This document shows positions 1 through 7,312 of a DNA stretch of 16,167 bases, piece after piece. Positions within the stretch are counted from its first letter, which is position 1; every line of letters begins with the position of its first letter. A program made the position numbers and the translations under genes. Location: positions 1 to 16,167 of the forward strand of contig PTKB01000027.1 of the NCBI GenBank assembly GCA_002937555.1, given 5' to 3'. The notes under the pieces are model-generated. The model was not told where the DNA came from and did not search any database. It was given only the letters and a program-made list of their open reading frames with translations. Source of the DNA: Alphaproteobacteria bacterium MarineAlpha10_Bin2. Lineage in GTDB: Bacteria > Pseudomonadota > Alphaproteobacteria > UBA828.

Positions 1-2
1 CG

Positions 3-329
3 GCGGTCAATGAGGCGCGTGCAGCGTCGGGCGCGCCGGAGATCCGCTGCGGCATCGCGCTTCATGTTGGCGATGTGCATTACGGCAATATCGGCGGCGA
101 GCGCCGGCTCGACTTCACCGTCATCGGCCCGGCGGTAAACTTGGCCAGCCGGGTCGAATCCTTGTGCGGCCAACTCGGCAAGGATCTACTGTTGAGCGCA
201 GATTTCGTCGCCGAAAGCGGCATCCAATGCACGCCCCTCGGCAGCTTCGCCCTCAAAGGCATCGCCGCCGAGCAAACGGTCTATGTTCCGGATGCGCCTA
301 AAGCGGCGCCTGATCCGGCGCCGGGCTGA
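3..329 (+). CDS. Class III adenylate/guanylate cyclase, C-terminal part (5' end outside window)
   Basis: The frame is open from base 3 with no start, so the gene begins upstream. The visible ~108 residues are the end of a class III nucleotide cyclase catalytic domain, which makes cAMP or cGMP from the NTP. The diagnostic stretch is LDFTVIGPAVNLASRVESL, holding the Asn and Arg (N-x3-R) that stabilise the transition state in this family. It follows a GIALHVGDVHYGNIG segment typical of bacterial cyclases. The C-terminal tail after the domain is short and Ala/Pro-rich. Upstream sensor domains and the metal-binding Asp residues lie outside the window, so signal input and activity cannot be judged. 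The last 32 bp overlap the convergent DUF4864 gene. Family assignment is firm; ATP versus GTP preference is not decided. Confidence 0.88.
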   Translation, partial: AVNEARAASGAPEIRCGIALHVGDVHYGNIGGERRLDFTVIGPAVNLASRVESLCGQLGKDLLLSADFVAESGIQCTPLGSFALKGIAAEQTVYVPDAPKAAPDPAPG

Positions 330-738
330 GGGACACGCCGATAATGCGCCAATCGCCGCTCGACTGGCGTCTCAGCGAATAGCGCGCCAGCACCGTCACG
401 CCGTTTTCCCCGGTCAGGATCAGGGGCTGCATGAAGTGGTCGCCGATCGCGAAAGGCTCGAGAAATTCGACGAATTGCGGCCGGTACACCGGCGCATATT
501 GCTGGCGCACCATTTCCATAAAAATTTCCGGCGAGGCAAAAATACTCTTAATACCCGGCGCCGCGTAGGCAAACGCCGCTTCGCCGTCATCGCGCTTGAA
601 GGCTTCCATCTGCCCCGAAATCACCGCCTGGACGCCGGCGATATCGGCCTCGGGCGGAGCGTCTTCGGCATGGAGAGCGCCGGACAGAACGGTGATGCAA
701 AACAGCAATGCGGCGACCAGGCGAAACGGATAATGCAT
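298..738 (-). CDS. DUF4864 domain secreted protein
   Basis: A 146-residue protein with a clear Sec signal peptide: short basic N-terminus (MHYPFR), hydrophobic core VAALLFCITVL and a probable cleavage site after ALHA (about residue 24). The mature part has a cystatin/NTF2-like layout (VISGQMEAFKRDDGEAAFAYAAPGIK near the N-terminus, then IFMEMVRQQYAPVYRP), which I recognise as DUF4864, common in alphaproteobacteria and of unknown function. Strand-rich C-terminal motifs (NGVTVLARYSLRR, DWRIIGVSLSP) complete the domain, and the length is normal. A strong ribosome binding site (GGAGGAG) lies about 6 nt before the ATG. It is convergent with the cyclase and overlaps it by 32 bp. It probably acts in the periplasm; no catalytic residues are evident. 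Confidence 0.8.
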   Translation of the reverse strand: MHYPFRLVAALLFCITVLSGALHAEDAPPEADIAGVQAVISGQMEAFKRDDGEAAFAYAAPGIKSIFASPEIFMEMVRQQYAPVYRPQFVEFLEPFAIGDHFMQPLILTGENGVTVLARYSLRRQSSGDWRIIGVSLSPAPDQAPL

Positions 739-874
739 TAACTTCTCCTCCGCGCTTCATTTGCATATAGAGGAAACTACGCGCCGGACCATGTTTTGGA
801 TGCGCCTTCGACGATTGCGCCCCAAGCACATGCCCGCCATGCTAACCGAAATCCGCCAATTGGGAGGAAAATCC

Positions 875-1279
875 ATGTCCGCAGCACCCGGTCCGCACCG
901 CTTCGACGATGTTCGCGTCATTTTGGCCCCCAACGGCACCGCGACGACGAAAGCGATTACGCCGAACTTCTATGCCGAGCTCGATGGCGAGTTCAATAAT
1001 TTCGAAGGCCATATTCTCGTCATGGCGCACAGCTTCAGCGAAGACTGGGGCATGTGGGAGATGCACCCGATGGGAGACGAGATCGTCGTCCTCCAGGAGG
1101 GCGACGTCGATTTCGTGCTGTGGCGGGACGGCGCAGAGGCCGTTCTCAACATTCAGGAGCCGGGCAGCTATGTCGTCGTGCCGCAAGGCGTCTGGCACAC
1201 CGCACGGCCGCATAAAAAAACCAGCATGATCTTTTTCACCCCCGGCCAGGGGACGCGCAACGAGGCGACGCCTGGCTAA
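875..1279 (+). CDS. Single-domain cupin protein
   Basis: I chose the ATG at 875 (134 residues) over an upstream in-frame ATG at 761 because GGAGG at 863-867 gives ideal spacing and the upstream codons look non-coding. The protein is a small cupin beta-barrel: motif 1 is WEMHPMGDEIVVLQEG (H64, E69) and motif 2 is PGSYVVVPQGVWHTA (H108). Only one of the two motif-1 histidines of canonical cupins is present, so the metal site, if any, is reduced. Such proteins may be dioxygenases, isomerases or ligand-binding proteins; the sequence does not decide which. Its end overlaps the convergent phosphotransferase gene by 4 bp. It is divergent from the DUF4864 gene across a 136 bp gap in which I see no clear promoter. 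Confidence 0.8.
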   Translation: MSAAPGPHRFDDVRVILAPNGTATTKAITPNFYAELDGEFNNFEGHILVMAHSFSEDWGMWEMHPMGDEIVVLQEGDVDFVLWRDGAEAVLNIQEPGSYVVVPQGVWHTARPHKKTSMIFFTPGQGTRNEATPG

Positions 1280-2367
1280 CGCGCCTCCTGATTGTCCCAG
1301 GCGAGCTTCGCAAGTCGCATCGCGCGCTCGCCGAAATCCATGGCGCTGGCCGAGCTGGCATTGCCTTGCAGCGCGCGGGCATAGATGCCTTGCGAGATCG
1401 ACGCCAAGCGGAACATGGCGAAGGTGATGTAAAACGGCCAATCCTGAATGCCGTCCTCGCGCCCCGCGGCGCGGCAATAGGCTGCGACATGTGCCGCCTC
1501 ATCCGGAATGCCCAGCGCCGAGATGTCCGCGCCCCGCAGGCCCGGCAGGCTCTCGTCGCCGGTCGCGAGATGATAGGGCAGGCAATTATAGGCGAGATCA
1601 GTCAGCGGATGACCGAGGGTCGAAAGCTCCCAATCCAACACGGCGGCGATGCGTGGCGCGCTCGGCGCGCCCGGCGCAATTTGTTCTTCCGGCGCGAGAA
1701 TGACATTGCCGAGCCGATAATCGCCATGCACCAGGCTGGTCTCGTCGCCTCCCGGAATATTGCGCGGCAGCCAGTCCATCAGCCGGTCCATCTCAGCGAT
1801 TTCGCCGGTTTTCGAGGCTTCGTACTGGCGGCTCCACAGGGCGATTTGGCGCGCGACATAGTTTTCATGCTTGCCGTAATCGCCAAGCCCCGCTGCTTGC
1901 CAATCGATGCCGTGTAATTGCGCCAACACTTCCGCCATCGAAGCGTAAATCGCGCCGCGCTCGGCCGCCGTCATGCCGGGCAGCGCCGGGTCTAGGCAGA
2001 CCCCGCCCGCGACATATTCCATCACATAAAACGGCGTGCCGATAATGCTCTCGTCTTCGCACAGATGGAGCGCACCCGGCACCGGCACGTCATGTTCGGC
2101 GAGCGCCGAAATGATGCGGAACTCACGCTCGATGCGGTGCGCGCCGGGTAATAGATCGCCCGGCGGCTTCTTGCGCAGCACCACCTGCCGCGCCTCGGCA
2201 TCCAGAAGAAAGGTCGGATTGGATTGGCCGTCCTTGAACTGACGCGCCGTCAGCGCGCCGCCGAATTGCGGCAATTGAGAAGTGAAATAATTGGCGAGCA
2301 CATCGAGGTCGAGGCGATGGGCGGCGCGGACTTCGGTAAGTTCAGGAAGGTGGCGCGTATCGGCCAT
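1276..2367 (-). CDS. APH/ACAD10-type phosphotransferase family protein
   Basis: A 363-residue kinase-fold protein of the aminoglycoside-phosphotransferase superfamily. Visible elements: a Gly loop region with GQSNPTF (about 47-53), the ATP-binding lysine in VVLRKKP (about 62-68), the linker MEYVAGG, the catalytic Brenner motif HGDYRLGN (214-221, with D216 and N221), and the metal-binding LDWELSTLGHPLTDLAY (244-260, with D245). The last motif and the overall length match the subgroup related to the kinase domain of ACAD10/ACAD11, often linked to acyl-CoA metabolism, rather than antibiotic-resistance enzymes. A purine-rich AAGGCG precedes the ATG by about 7 nt. No acyl-CoA dehydrogenase gene is adjacent, so the substrate (perhaps a 4-hydroxyacyl-CoA or a small alcohol) is unknown. 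It reads in the same direction as the XRE regulator just upstream (25 bp gap) and may be co-transcribed with it. Confidence 0.85.
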   Translation of the reverse strand: MADTRHLPELTEVRAAHRLDLDVLANYFTSQLPQFGGALTARQFKDGQSNPTFLLDAEARQVVLRKKPPGDLLPGAHRIEREFRIISALAEHDVPVPGALHLCEDESIIGTPFYVMEYVAGGVCLDPALPGMTAAERGAIYASMAEVLAQLHGIDWQAAGLGDYGKHENYVARQIALWSRQYEASKTGEIAEMDRLMDWLPRNIPGGDETSLVHGDYRLGNVILAPEEQIAPGAPSAPRIAAVLDWELSTLGHPLTDLAYNCLPYHLATGDESLPGLRGADISALGIPDEAAHVAAYCRAAGREDGIQDWPFYITFAMFRLASISQGIYARALQGNASSASAMDFGERAMRLAKLAWDNQEAR

Positions 2368-2392
2368 GCGTTCGCCTTAATGCCGGGGTTGG

Positions 2393-2857
2393 TCAAGCGC
2401 CGGAGGCTGATTTCCCGTCGCTATCTTTTTCGCGTTGATGTTTTCGGTAGTGTGCGGCGTCGGCCCAGCATTTGTCGAGGATGACTTCGAGCGCCGTGGC
2501 GACGTCGGATTTGCCGGATGAGCGCGCCTTGATGACGCAATCCTCCAAGAGGTCGGTCACCCGCCTCCGCACGCGCTTGGAGCGGATGGCGAGCGGCTTG
2601 CCGTTGCCGTCTTCTTTGGCGCCCCGGGCCGGAGCATCGAATGGCGGCGCGTAGGAAGCGCCATATCTGAGTTCGGCCGAGGTCATACCGGCGAGAGCGG
2701 CGATTTTGGCCAGCATATGCTCGCTCGGCGCATGTTTGCCCTGTTCCCAGCGCGACACCGCGCCCTGGCTGACGATGAGGGTATCGGCGAACTTGGCCTG
2801 GGTCAGGCCGAGACCCTCGCGCAGCGCCTGAATTCTGGCGGCAAACTCCATTTCCAT
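2393..2857 (-). CDS. XRE/Cro-type helix-turn-helix regulator
   Basis: A 154-residue cytoplasmic DNA-binding protein. Residues about 7-60 form a five-helix XRE domain: IQALREGLGLTQAKFAD, then the recognition helix region SQGAVSRWEQGKHAP, then LAKIAALAG. The remainder is charged, with a basic patch (RSKRVRRRVTDLLE) and a hydrophilic tail; no sensor domain is recognised. AGGAG about 9 nt before the first of two nearby ATGs supports this start. The gene ends 25 bp before the phosphotransferase gene on the same strand. A 7-bp inverted repeat about 45 bp upstream (2902-2930) could be its own operator. The stop is TGA, but I see no continuing homology after it, so I treat it as a true stop. Confidence 0.85.
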   Translation of the reverse strand: MEMEFAARIQALREGLGLTQAKFADTLIVSQGAVSRWEQGKHAPSEHMLAKIAALAGMTSAELRYGASYAPPFDAPARGAKEDGNGKPLAIRSKRVRRRVTDLLEDCVIKARSSGKSDVATALEVILDKCWADAAHYRKHQREKDSDGKSASGA

Positions 2858-2901
2858 CGCGTGTTACTCCTCGCATCTCCCGGCGAATCACCTTGTTGCG
2901 A

Positions 2902-2930
2902 ACGCATATCATAGTTTCGTCATTATGCGT
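2902..2930. promoter_or_regulatory. Inverted repeat upstream of the XRE gene (candidate operator)
   Basis: ACGCATA (2902-2908) and TATGCGT (2924-2930) form a perfect 7-bp inverted repeat with a 15-nt spacer, 45 bp upstream of the XRE regulator. On the minus strand a TATGAT box resembling a -10 element lies inside it. The arm spacing, about two helical turns centre to centre, suits a dimeric helix-turn-helix protein, so autoregulation is plausible. This is inference from position and symmetry only. Confidence 0.35.
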
Positions 2931-3040
2931 AGAACGAATTTACCATCTTGCACAACGGTTCGGCGCCGGGGAGGATTTCGTGATGTTTCGTCTAATCCGT
3001 GCTGGCTCTTGTCCTTATCCGCTAAAACCGTTGCTCACCG

Positions 3041-3068
3041 GGGATCACAGGGAATCACAGGGGATCAG
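3041..3068. repeat. Short imperfect tandem repeat (about 3 x 10 bp)
   Basis: Three consecutive decamers, GGGATCACAG, GGAATCACAG and GGGATCAGTG, run into the 3' end of the MarR gene. The copies differ by one to three bases. No function is evident; it could be replication slippage or a degenerate binding site. Confidence 0.4.
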
Positions 3069-3660
3069 TGGCTGCTATGGCCGTTAAAGCGGCCGCGCCC
3101 GGCATGGGTCCCACGACTGTGGGCTTCGGTGTCTAACCCACTGGCAAGGCCGAAGCCCTCATTGCCGATCGCCGCGACACCGCTCTCGATCTTGGCCAAC
3201 AGGATCTCCAGGGTACGCATCTCGTCGCTGTCGAGATCGGCCATCAGCTTGTCCTGATAGGCATGCGCCACGGGGATGATCTGGTCATAGACCTCAAGCC
3301 CGGTATCGCTGAGATAGAGCTTTGAGCGGCGCCGGTCGCTGGGATCTGAATCGCGGCGGATACGCTCGAACTGCAACAGACGCGCCACACCGCGGCTGAC
3401 CCTGACCTTGTCCATCGCCGTCAGTTCGCACACCTCATTGGCGGAAACCCCGGGAAAGCGTCCTAACACGGTCATGATGCGCCATTCCGGCACGGTCAGA
3501 TCGAAGCGCGCACCGCATATAACCTGGCCAAGCCGCGGCTGACGCGGCTGGCGATGACGGAGAGCTGATAGGGCAGGAAGCTTTCCAAGGCGATGCGGTT
3601 GTCGCCGCGCAGCGGCTCGATGTTGAGATCCTGATAAACTTTCGCCGAATTGGTTGCCAT
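3065..3660 (-). pseudogene. MarR-family transcriptional regulator, frameshifted
   Basis: The N-terminal half is in one frame, starting at the ATG at 3660 with a good AGGAG site: MATNSAKVYQDLNIEPLRG, through to SRVSRGLARLY. That frame stops at 3496-3498 after 54 codons. The rest of the MarR fold continues in another frame from about 3514: GARFDLTVPEWRIMTVLGR, the recognition region MDKVRVSRGVARLL, the wing DPSDRRRSKLYLSDTG and the dimerisation helix. Joining LY to GARFDL needs a net +2 or -1 nt correction near 3513-3518. The +2 reading restores the usual MarR spacing; the -1 reading adds one residue. An intact product would be about 197 residues. An in-frame extension upstream of 3660 looks non-coding. 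It may be a true null allele or a consensus error; no slippery site is obvious. Divergent from the asparaginase gene, which it may have regulated. Confidence 0.75.
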
Positions 3661-3706
3661 GTCCTGTCTCCTGAATTCGTTGCCTCTCCCCCCTATTTTT
3701 GCACGA

Positions 3707-3737
3707 TACGAATAAGTGCCAAGTATAAGTATTCGTA
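3707..3737. promoter_or_regulatory. Inverted repeat between MarR and asparaginase genes (candidate MarR operator)
   Basis: TACGAATA (3707-3714) and TATTCGTA (3730-3737) form a perfect 8-bp inverted repeat with a 15-nt spacer in the AT-rich part of the divergent intergenic region. The MarR start is 46 bp to one side and the asparaginase start 152 bp to the other. Divergent gene pairs with a MarR regulator commonly have such an operator. AT-rich hexamers overlap it, but I cannot fix the promoter boxes. Confidence 0.5.
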
Positions 3738-3889
3738 ATAGTCATATAAATTCGCGCGCCAATCCAAATATCCCCGGAAAACGGCGAATTTTCCCGAGGA
3801 GGGGGAAATAGCGACTGACGCGCGCACATGGCCGCGCCGCGACCTTTGCGTTACTCTTTTCTCCGGTGCGGCAAAATGGTGGGGTGCAA

Positions 3890-4903
3890 ATGAGCACTAA
3901 ACATCACGACCCTCTAGTCATCGAATGCAGCCGAGGCCCGGCCATCGAAAGCACGCATTTGGTCGATGCCGCCATCGTCGATGCGTCAGGCAAGCTGGTC
4001 GAGGGGTGGGGCGATGTCGAGCGCATGGTCTATCCGCGCTCGGCGGTGAAATCAATCCAGGTATTGCCCTTCCTGGAAAGTGGCGCAGCGGACGAAACGC
4101 AAGCGACGGATGCCGAGATCGCCTTGGCCTGTGCCTCGCACAACGGCCAGGAAGCGCAAGTGAAGGCCGTCCGCGAGTGGCTGACGCGGATAGGTCTCGG
4201 CGAAGAGCATCTCGAATGCGGCGGGCATCTGCCCTATCACACGGAGAGCGCCGCGGAATGCATCCGCCAGGGTGACGCCGGGCTCCCGGTCTACAACATG
4301 TGTTCGGGCAAGCATTCGGCGTTTCTCGTCACCGCCAAGATGTTGGGCGAAGAGACGCGAAATTACATCGACCGCGAGCATCCGGTGCAACAGCGGGTGA
4401 GCGCCGCCATCGCTGAGATGACGGGTTGGGATATCTCGCGCTCACCCTGGGCCATCGACGGCTGTTCGATCCCGACGATCGGCCTGCCACTCCATGCGCT
4501 TGCGCGCGGTGCCGCCAATATCGCCGATGCGTCCGCGCAACCGCCGTCGCGCCAGGCGGCGATCACGCGCATCTGCGCCGCCATTGCCGCCGAGCCCTTC
4601 ATGATCGCCGGTGACGGGCGTGCCTGCACCGACATCATCTCGGCGATCGGCGACAAGGCCTTCATCAAGTTCGGCGCCGAAGGGGTATTCTTCGCGCCGC
4701 TCCTGTCGCTCGGCCTCGGTCTCGCGCTCAAGGTGCGCGACGGCGCCACCCGCGCCGCCGACACCGCCATCGCTACCTTGCTTTACAACCTGGGATTGTT
4801 AAGTGGTGCGGCCGAAGAGAAGCTGGCCGGCTATTTATCAACTACTTTAGCAAACTGGCGCGGCACCCCCATCGGCACCGTCCGCGCCGTGCTGGACGGC
4901 TAG
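3890..4903 (+). CDS. L-asparaginase II, ReAV/thermolabile type (PF06089)
   Basis: Hydrolyses L-asparagine to aspartate and ammonia in the cytoplasm. I prefer the ATG at 3890 (337 residues) to a GTG at 3866, because a G-rich ribosome site (GGTGGGG) sits just before it. The class is the rhizobial ReAV type, unrelated to E. coli AnsA/AnsB. Family motifs seen: YPRSAVKSIQ (S51 and K54, the Ser-x-x-Lys pair), CASHNGQ (S83), MCSGKH (C138, K141) and IDGCSIPT (C192). C138, K141 and C192 correspond, by my recollection of the ReAV structure, to its zinc-site residues at a constant offset of three. KFGAEGV near residue 260 is also conserved. Length is normal and there is no signal peptide. Divergent from the MarR gene, so possible control by it. 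Converges with the C45 hydrolase gene. Confidence 0.9.
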   Translation: MSTKHHDPLVIECSRGPAIESTHLVDAAIVDASGKLVEGWGDVERMVYPRSAVKSIQVLPFLESGAADETQATDAEIALACASHNGQEAQVKAVREWLTRIGLGEEHLECGGHLPYHTESAAECIRQGDAGLPVYNMCSGKHSAFLVTAKMLGEETRNYIDREHPVQQRVSAAIAEMTGWDISRSPWAIDGCSIPTIGLPLHALARGAANIADASAQPPSRQAAITRICAAIAAEPFMIAGDGRACTDIISAIGDKAFIKFGAEGVFFAPLLSLGLGLALKVRDGATRAADTAIATLLYNLGLLSGAAEEKLAGYLSTTLANWRGTPIGTVRAVLDG

Positions 4904-4940
4904 CCATGTGCGCCTTCACAGCCGGCTCGCATTAGAGCTA

Positions 4941-4965
4941 ATCCGGCACCGACGCGGCGCCGGAT
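4941..4965. terminator. Bidirectional terminator-like hairpin between convergent genes
   Basis: ATCCGGC (4941-4947) pairs with GCCGGAT (4959-4965). After a one-base mismatch, CCG pairs with CGG around an ACG loop. It sits in the 71 bp gap between the asparaginase (+) and C45 hydrolase (-) stops, the expected place for a shared terminator. Neither side has a strong T-tract (ATATTGT follows on the plus strand), so efficiency is uncertain. Confidence 0.6.
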
Positions 4966-4974
4966 ATATTGTCG

Positions 4975-6063
4975 TTATGACGCGAGCGACACTTCCTGAT
5001 AGTCGTTCTCGCAAGGAGCGCCTTCCGTCACCCACATCTTGCGCGCCTTCAACGCGATAACGATTGAGTTGCGAGTCTCGAGCTGCAAGGTTTCGTCCTC
5101 ATTTTCGTCGACATGGGCGCAGATCGAATGAGGATGGGAGAAATGGTCTGACATGCAGTCATGAATGGATTGTACGTCCATCTCCTGACCCTGGCGGATC
5201 AGCTTCTCCAGCCGCTTGTGGCGATACATCGAATTGGGCCACAGCTTCGCCACTTCCGAATCGATATCGAGCGCGCAGAAATGGTTGGAGTGGGTGAGCA
5301 CGCTATCCTCCGGATACATGAAGCCGGCCCTGTCGGGTCCAGCCTCGATATCCATCGCCTCGCCGTCCTCATGGCCGACGATAAAATTCATCGACACCGT
5401 GCGGTTCGTTGCGCAGAGACCGACAAGCGCATCATGCATGTTGCGCGCGTTCAATACATCGCGTACGCGCATGCGGAACGGCCTTTCGTAGCGGTAACTG
5501 CCGTCTTCGGTCGACATCAGCGCGTTGATGACGACGCCGATACCGGCTTCGTTCACGCCCTGCATGCCGCCCACGGTGCCGGTTTCGCCATGACAGATGA
5601 AATCGGTCTTATCGTCGCGCGAAACCCGCGCCACCATTGTCTTTACGCCTGGAATCCAGTCCCAGTTCTGGCCGATCAGCGTGTCGCCGGATTTGCTCTT
5701 CTCCGGCATGATGGCGAATCCGGTGCAGCCGTCGGTGGCGCCTGCGATGGCTTCCAATCCAGCGCGCTTGAACATGTCGATGATCATTTCATAGCGAACA
5801 TTGAGCATCGCGATCTCGTTCAGGCTTTGGCCTGAGCCTTCGGCCACGCCGCGCATTTCAGCGGTAAATTCGCCGTCGTAGCGGTCCAAAGGCGCGATCC
5901 ATTTTTCCGCTTCGCCCAGCACCGCGCCCTCGTCGAAGCCAAGCTTTTCGAAGCGCGCGAGATAGACCTCGATATTGTGGCGGATATCGCCGCGCAATTC
6001 CTCTCCATGAATGCGCCCGCGCATTCCTGGATCATGTCCGAGATCCAATACCGGAATAGCCAT
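4975..6063 (-). CDS. C45-type autoproteolytic acyltransferase/hydrolase
   Basis: A 362-residue member of the N-terminal-nucleophile family typified by fungal acyl-CoA:6-aminopenicillanic acid acyltransferase (peptidase family C45). The precursor should cleave itself before the nucleophile cysteine in DGCTGFA (G112/C113), giving a ~112-residue alpha chain and a ~250-residue beta chain. Further family marks are the N-terminal GxxHGxxLR-like segment (HGEELRGDI), IGQNWDW soon after the nucleophile, QGVNEAGIGVVINAL, and the downstream LTHSNHF. Such enzymes act on amide bonds; beta-lactam synthesis is not implied in bacteria, and the substrate is unknown. GGAGG lies about 10 nt before the ATG. No signal peptide, so probably cytoplasmic. 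Divergent from the LLM monooxygenase across 145 bp, so the two may share regulation. Confidence 0.87.
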   Translation of the reverse strand: MAIPVLDLGHDPGMRGRIHGEELRGDIRHNIEVYLARFEKLGFDEGAVLGEAEKWIAPLDRYDGEFTAEMRGVAEGSGQSLNEIAMLNVRYEMIIDMFKRAGLEAIAGATDGCTGFAIMPEKSKSGDTLIGQNWDWIPGVKTMVARVSRDDKTDFICHGETGTVGGMQGVNEAGIGVVINALMSTEDGSYRYERPFRMRVRDVLNARNMHDALVGLCATNRTVSMNFIVGHEDGEAMDIEAGPDRAGFMYPEDSVLTHSNHFCALDIDSEVAKLWPNSMYRHKRLEKLIRQGQEMDVQSIHDCMSDHFSHPHSICAHVDENEDETLQLETRNSIVIALKARKMWVTEGAPCENDYQEVSLAS

Positions 6064-6208
6064 GCTCAGCCTCCAATTTCCGTTGGCCCGTATCGGGGAG
6101 GAGAGAGATTACCGCAGCTGGCGCCAATCCGTAAGCCGATTCGCCGATTTGCCTTGGCGGACGGGATGCGGAAAATGGATTTGTTCCGGAATTGGAGAGG
6201 GTTGGACA

Positions 6209-7237
6209 ATGGAAATCGGCATTTACGCCAATACGCACGGCCAGGGATACCGCGACGATACGGATATGTTCCTGAGCCACACGCCGTTTGAGGAGATGCG
6301 CCCGGTGCGCACCGCACAATTGGCGGAAAAACATGGCTTTCATTCGGTTTGGTATCCCGATCATGTCTGCATGCCGATCCAATCCGGCAGCGCACACACT
6401 GCCAACGTTTCGGGCAAGCGCGCCTATCAGCCGCATCACAACATGCTCGATATGGCGGTGGTAATGGGCGCCGCGGCGGCCTGTACAAGCCGCATCAAGC
6501 TCGGCACATCGGTGTTGATCGCGCCTTACCGCCACCCGCTTTCGGATGCACGCCAATTCGCCACCGTCGACCTTCTCTCGCAAGGCCGCCTGATGCTCGG
6601 CGTCGGCTCCGGCTGGATGCAGGAGGAATTCGCCGCCTGTGGTCAGGATTACCAAGTGCGCAACGCCCAGACCGACGAATGCCTGCAAATCTATAAGCGT
6701 TCATGGACCGAGGAAAAAGTCGAATTCGACGGCAAATATTACAAGTTCGAGGATGTCTCGATGGACCCCAAGCCCGTGCAAAAGCCGCACCCGCCCATCG
6801 TATTCGGCGGCAACACGCCGGCCGGCGCGCGCCGCGCCATCCGCCATTGCGATGGCCTGTACCCGCTGTTTTTGGATACCCATTGCGAGCCCGACCGTTT
6901 CCAGCCGCTACAGGAACTGATCCGCAGCGAAGCTGACACGCTCGGACGAGACCTCACTCAATTCCGCATGATGGCCGCCGCCTCGGCGCGCATTACGGAT
7001 GCCAGCGACCCGCAATCCCAGGAGAGCCCGCGCCCGACTTGCACCGGCACCGGCGAACAAATCCTCGAACATCTGCAAGCCCTCGCCGACGCCGGCTTCT
7101 CCATGATCGTCTGCATGATGATGTGCCCGTCCGGCAGCCTTGCCGAGCAAGAAGAGCAGATCCAGCGCTTCGGCGAAGAGGTCATTCCTCAGGCGAAAGG
7201 CATCGCGCCCAAGGGAGAGTGGAAATTGGTCGATTAG
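6209..7237 (+). CDS. LLM-class flavin-dependent monooxygenase
   Basis: A 342-residue bacterial luciferase-like TIM-barrel oxidoreductase, expected to use reduced flavin (FMNH2 or F420H2) and a flavin reductase partner. I chose the ATG at 6209, with GGAGAGG 8 nt upstream, over in-frame codons reaching back to 6011, which lie inside the divergent gene. Family features: MEIGIYANTHG at the start, AEKHGFHSVWYPDH (beta2/helix), IKLGTSVLIAPYRHPL, the central signature LSQGRLMLGVGSGWMQEEF, PPIVFGGNTPAGARRAI, and a C-terminal region with GTGEQILEHLQALADAGF. Length is normal. Substrate cannot be inferred; the divergent C45 hydrolase may belong to the same catabolic module. It is followed by the palindrome at 7261-7277. 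Confidence 0.88.
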   Translation: MEIGIYANTHGQGYRDDTDMFLSHTPFEEMRPVRTAQLAEKHGFHSVWYPDHVCMPIQSGSAHTANVSGKRAYQPHHNMLDMAVVMGAAAACTSRIKLGTSVLIAPYRHPLSDARQFATVDLLSQGRLMLGVGSGWMQEEFAACGQDYQVRNAQTDECLQIYKRSWTEEKVEFDGKYYKFEDVSMDPKPVQKPHPPIVFGGNTPAGARRAIRHCDGLYPLFLDTHCEPDRFQPLQELIRSEADTLGRDLTQFRMMAAASARITDASDPQSQESPRPTCTGTGEQILEHLQALADAGFSMIVCMMMCPSGSLAEQEEQIQRFGEEVIPQAKGIAPKGEWKLVD

Positions 7238-7260
7238 AATGCGGCGGAGATTTGACCGGT

Positions 7261-7277
7261 TTAGGTCCGTGACCTAA
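7261..7277. promoter_or_regulatory. Perfect 7-3-7 palindrome upstream of the glutaredoxin-DinB gene
   Basis: TTAGGTC (7261-7267), spacer CGT, GACCTAA (7271-7277). It lies 35 bp before the ATG at 7313 and 23 bp after the LLM gene's stop. The 17-bp symmetric site is typical of an operator for a dimeric repressor or activator. As RNA the same symmetry could form a short hairpin, but the stem is A/T-ended and no T-run follows, so an operator is more likely. No other copy was noticed in the window. Confidence 0.5.
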
Positions 7278-7312
7278 TTTGAACCAGCAGATCAATCGGC
7301 GGGGGCCATATC

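Noticed and set aside
842..1477. Long minus-strand frame antisense to the cupin gene and phosphotransferase end
   Set aside because: Low-complexity Arg/His-rich translation with no domain; it lies across two well-supported genes and is a GC-rich shadow.
2393..2395. TGA stop of the XRE gene as a possible selenocysteine codon
   Set aside because: The protein is complete before it and the codons after it show no family similarity.
3041..3068. Tandem decamers as a CRISPR fragment or phage attachment site
   Set aside because: Too short and without spacers; no tRNA, integrase or mobile gene is nearby.
3790..3808. TTTCCC/GGGAAA 6-bp hairpin upstream of the asparaginase gene
   Set aside because: Short stem with a 7-nt purine loop and no T-tract or partner; not enough to call a riboswitch or attenuator.
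3661..3829. In-frame N-terminal extension of the MarR C-terminal frame
   Set aside because: Translation is low quality, covers the inverted repeat, and a proper MarR start with AGGAG is at 3660 in another frame.
5161..5835. 224-codon plus-strand frame within the C45 hydrolase gene
   Set aside because: Antisense to conserved catalytic regions of a clear family; no recognisable domain or ribosome site.
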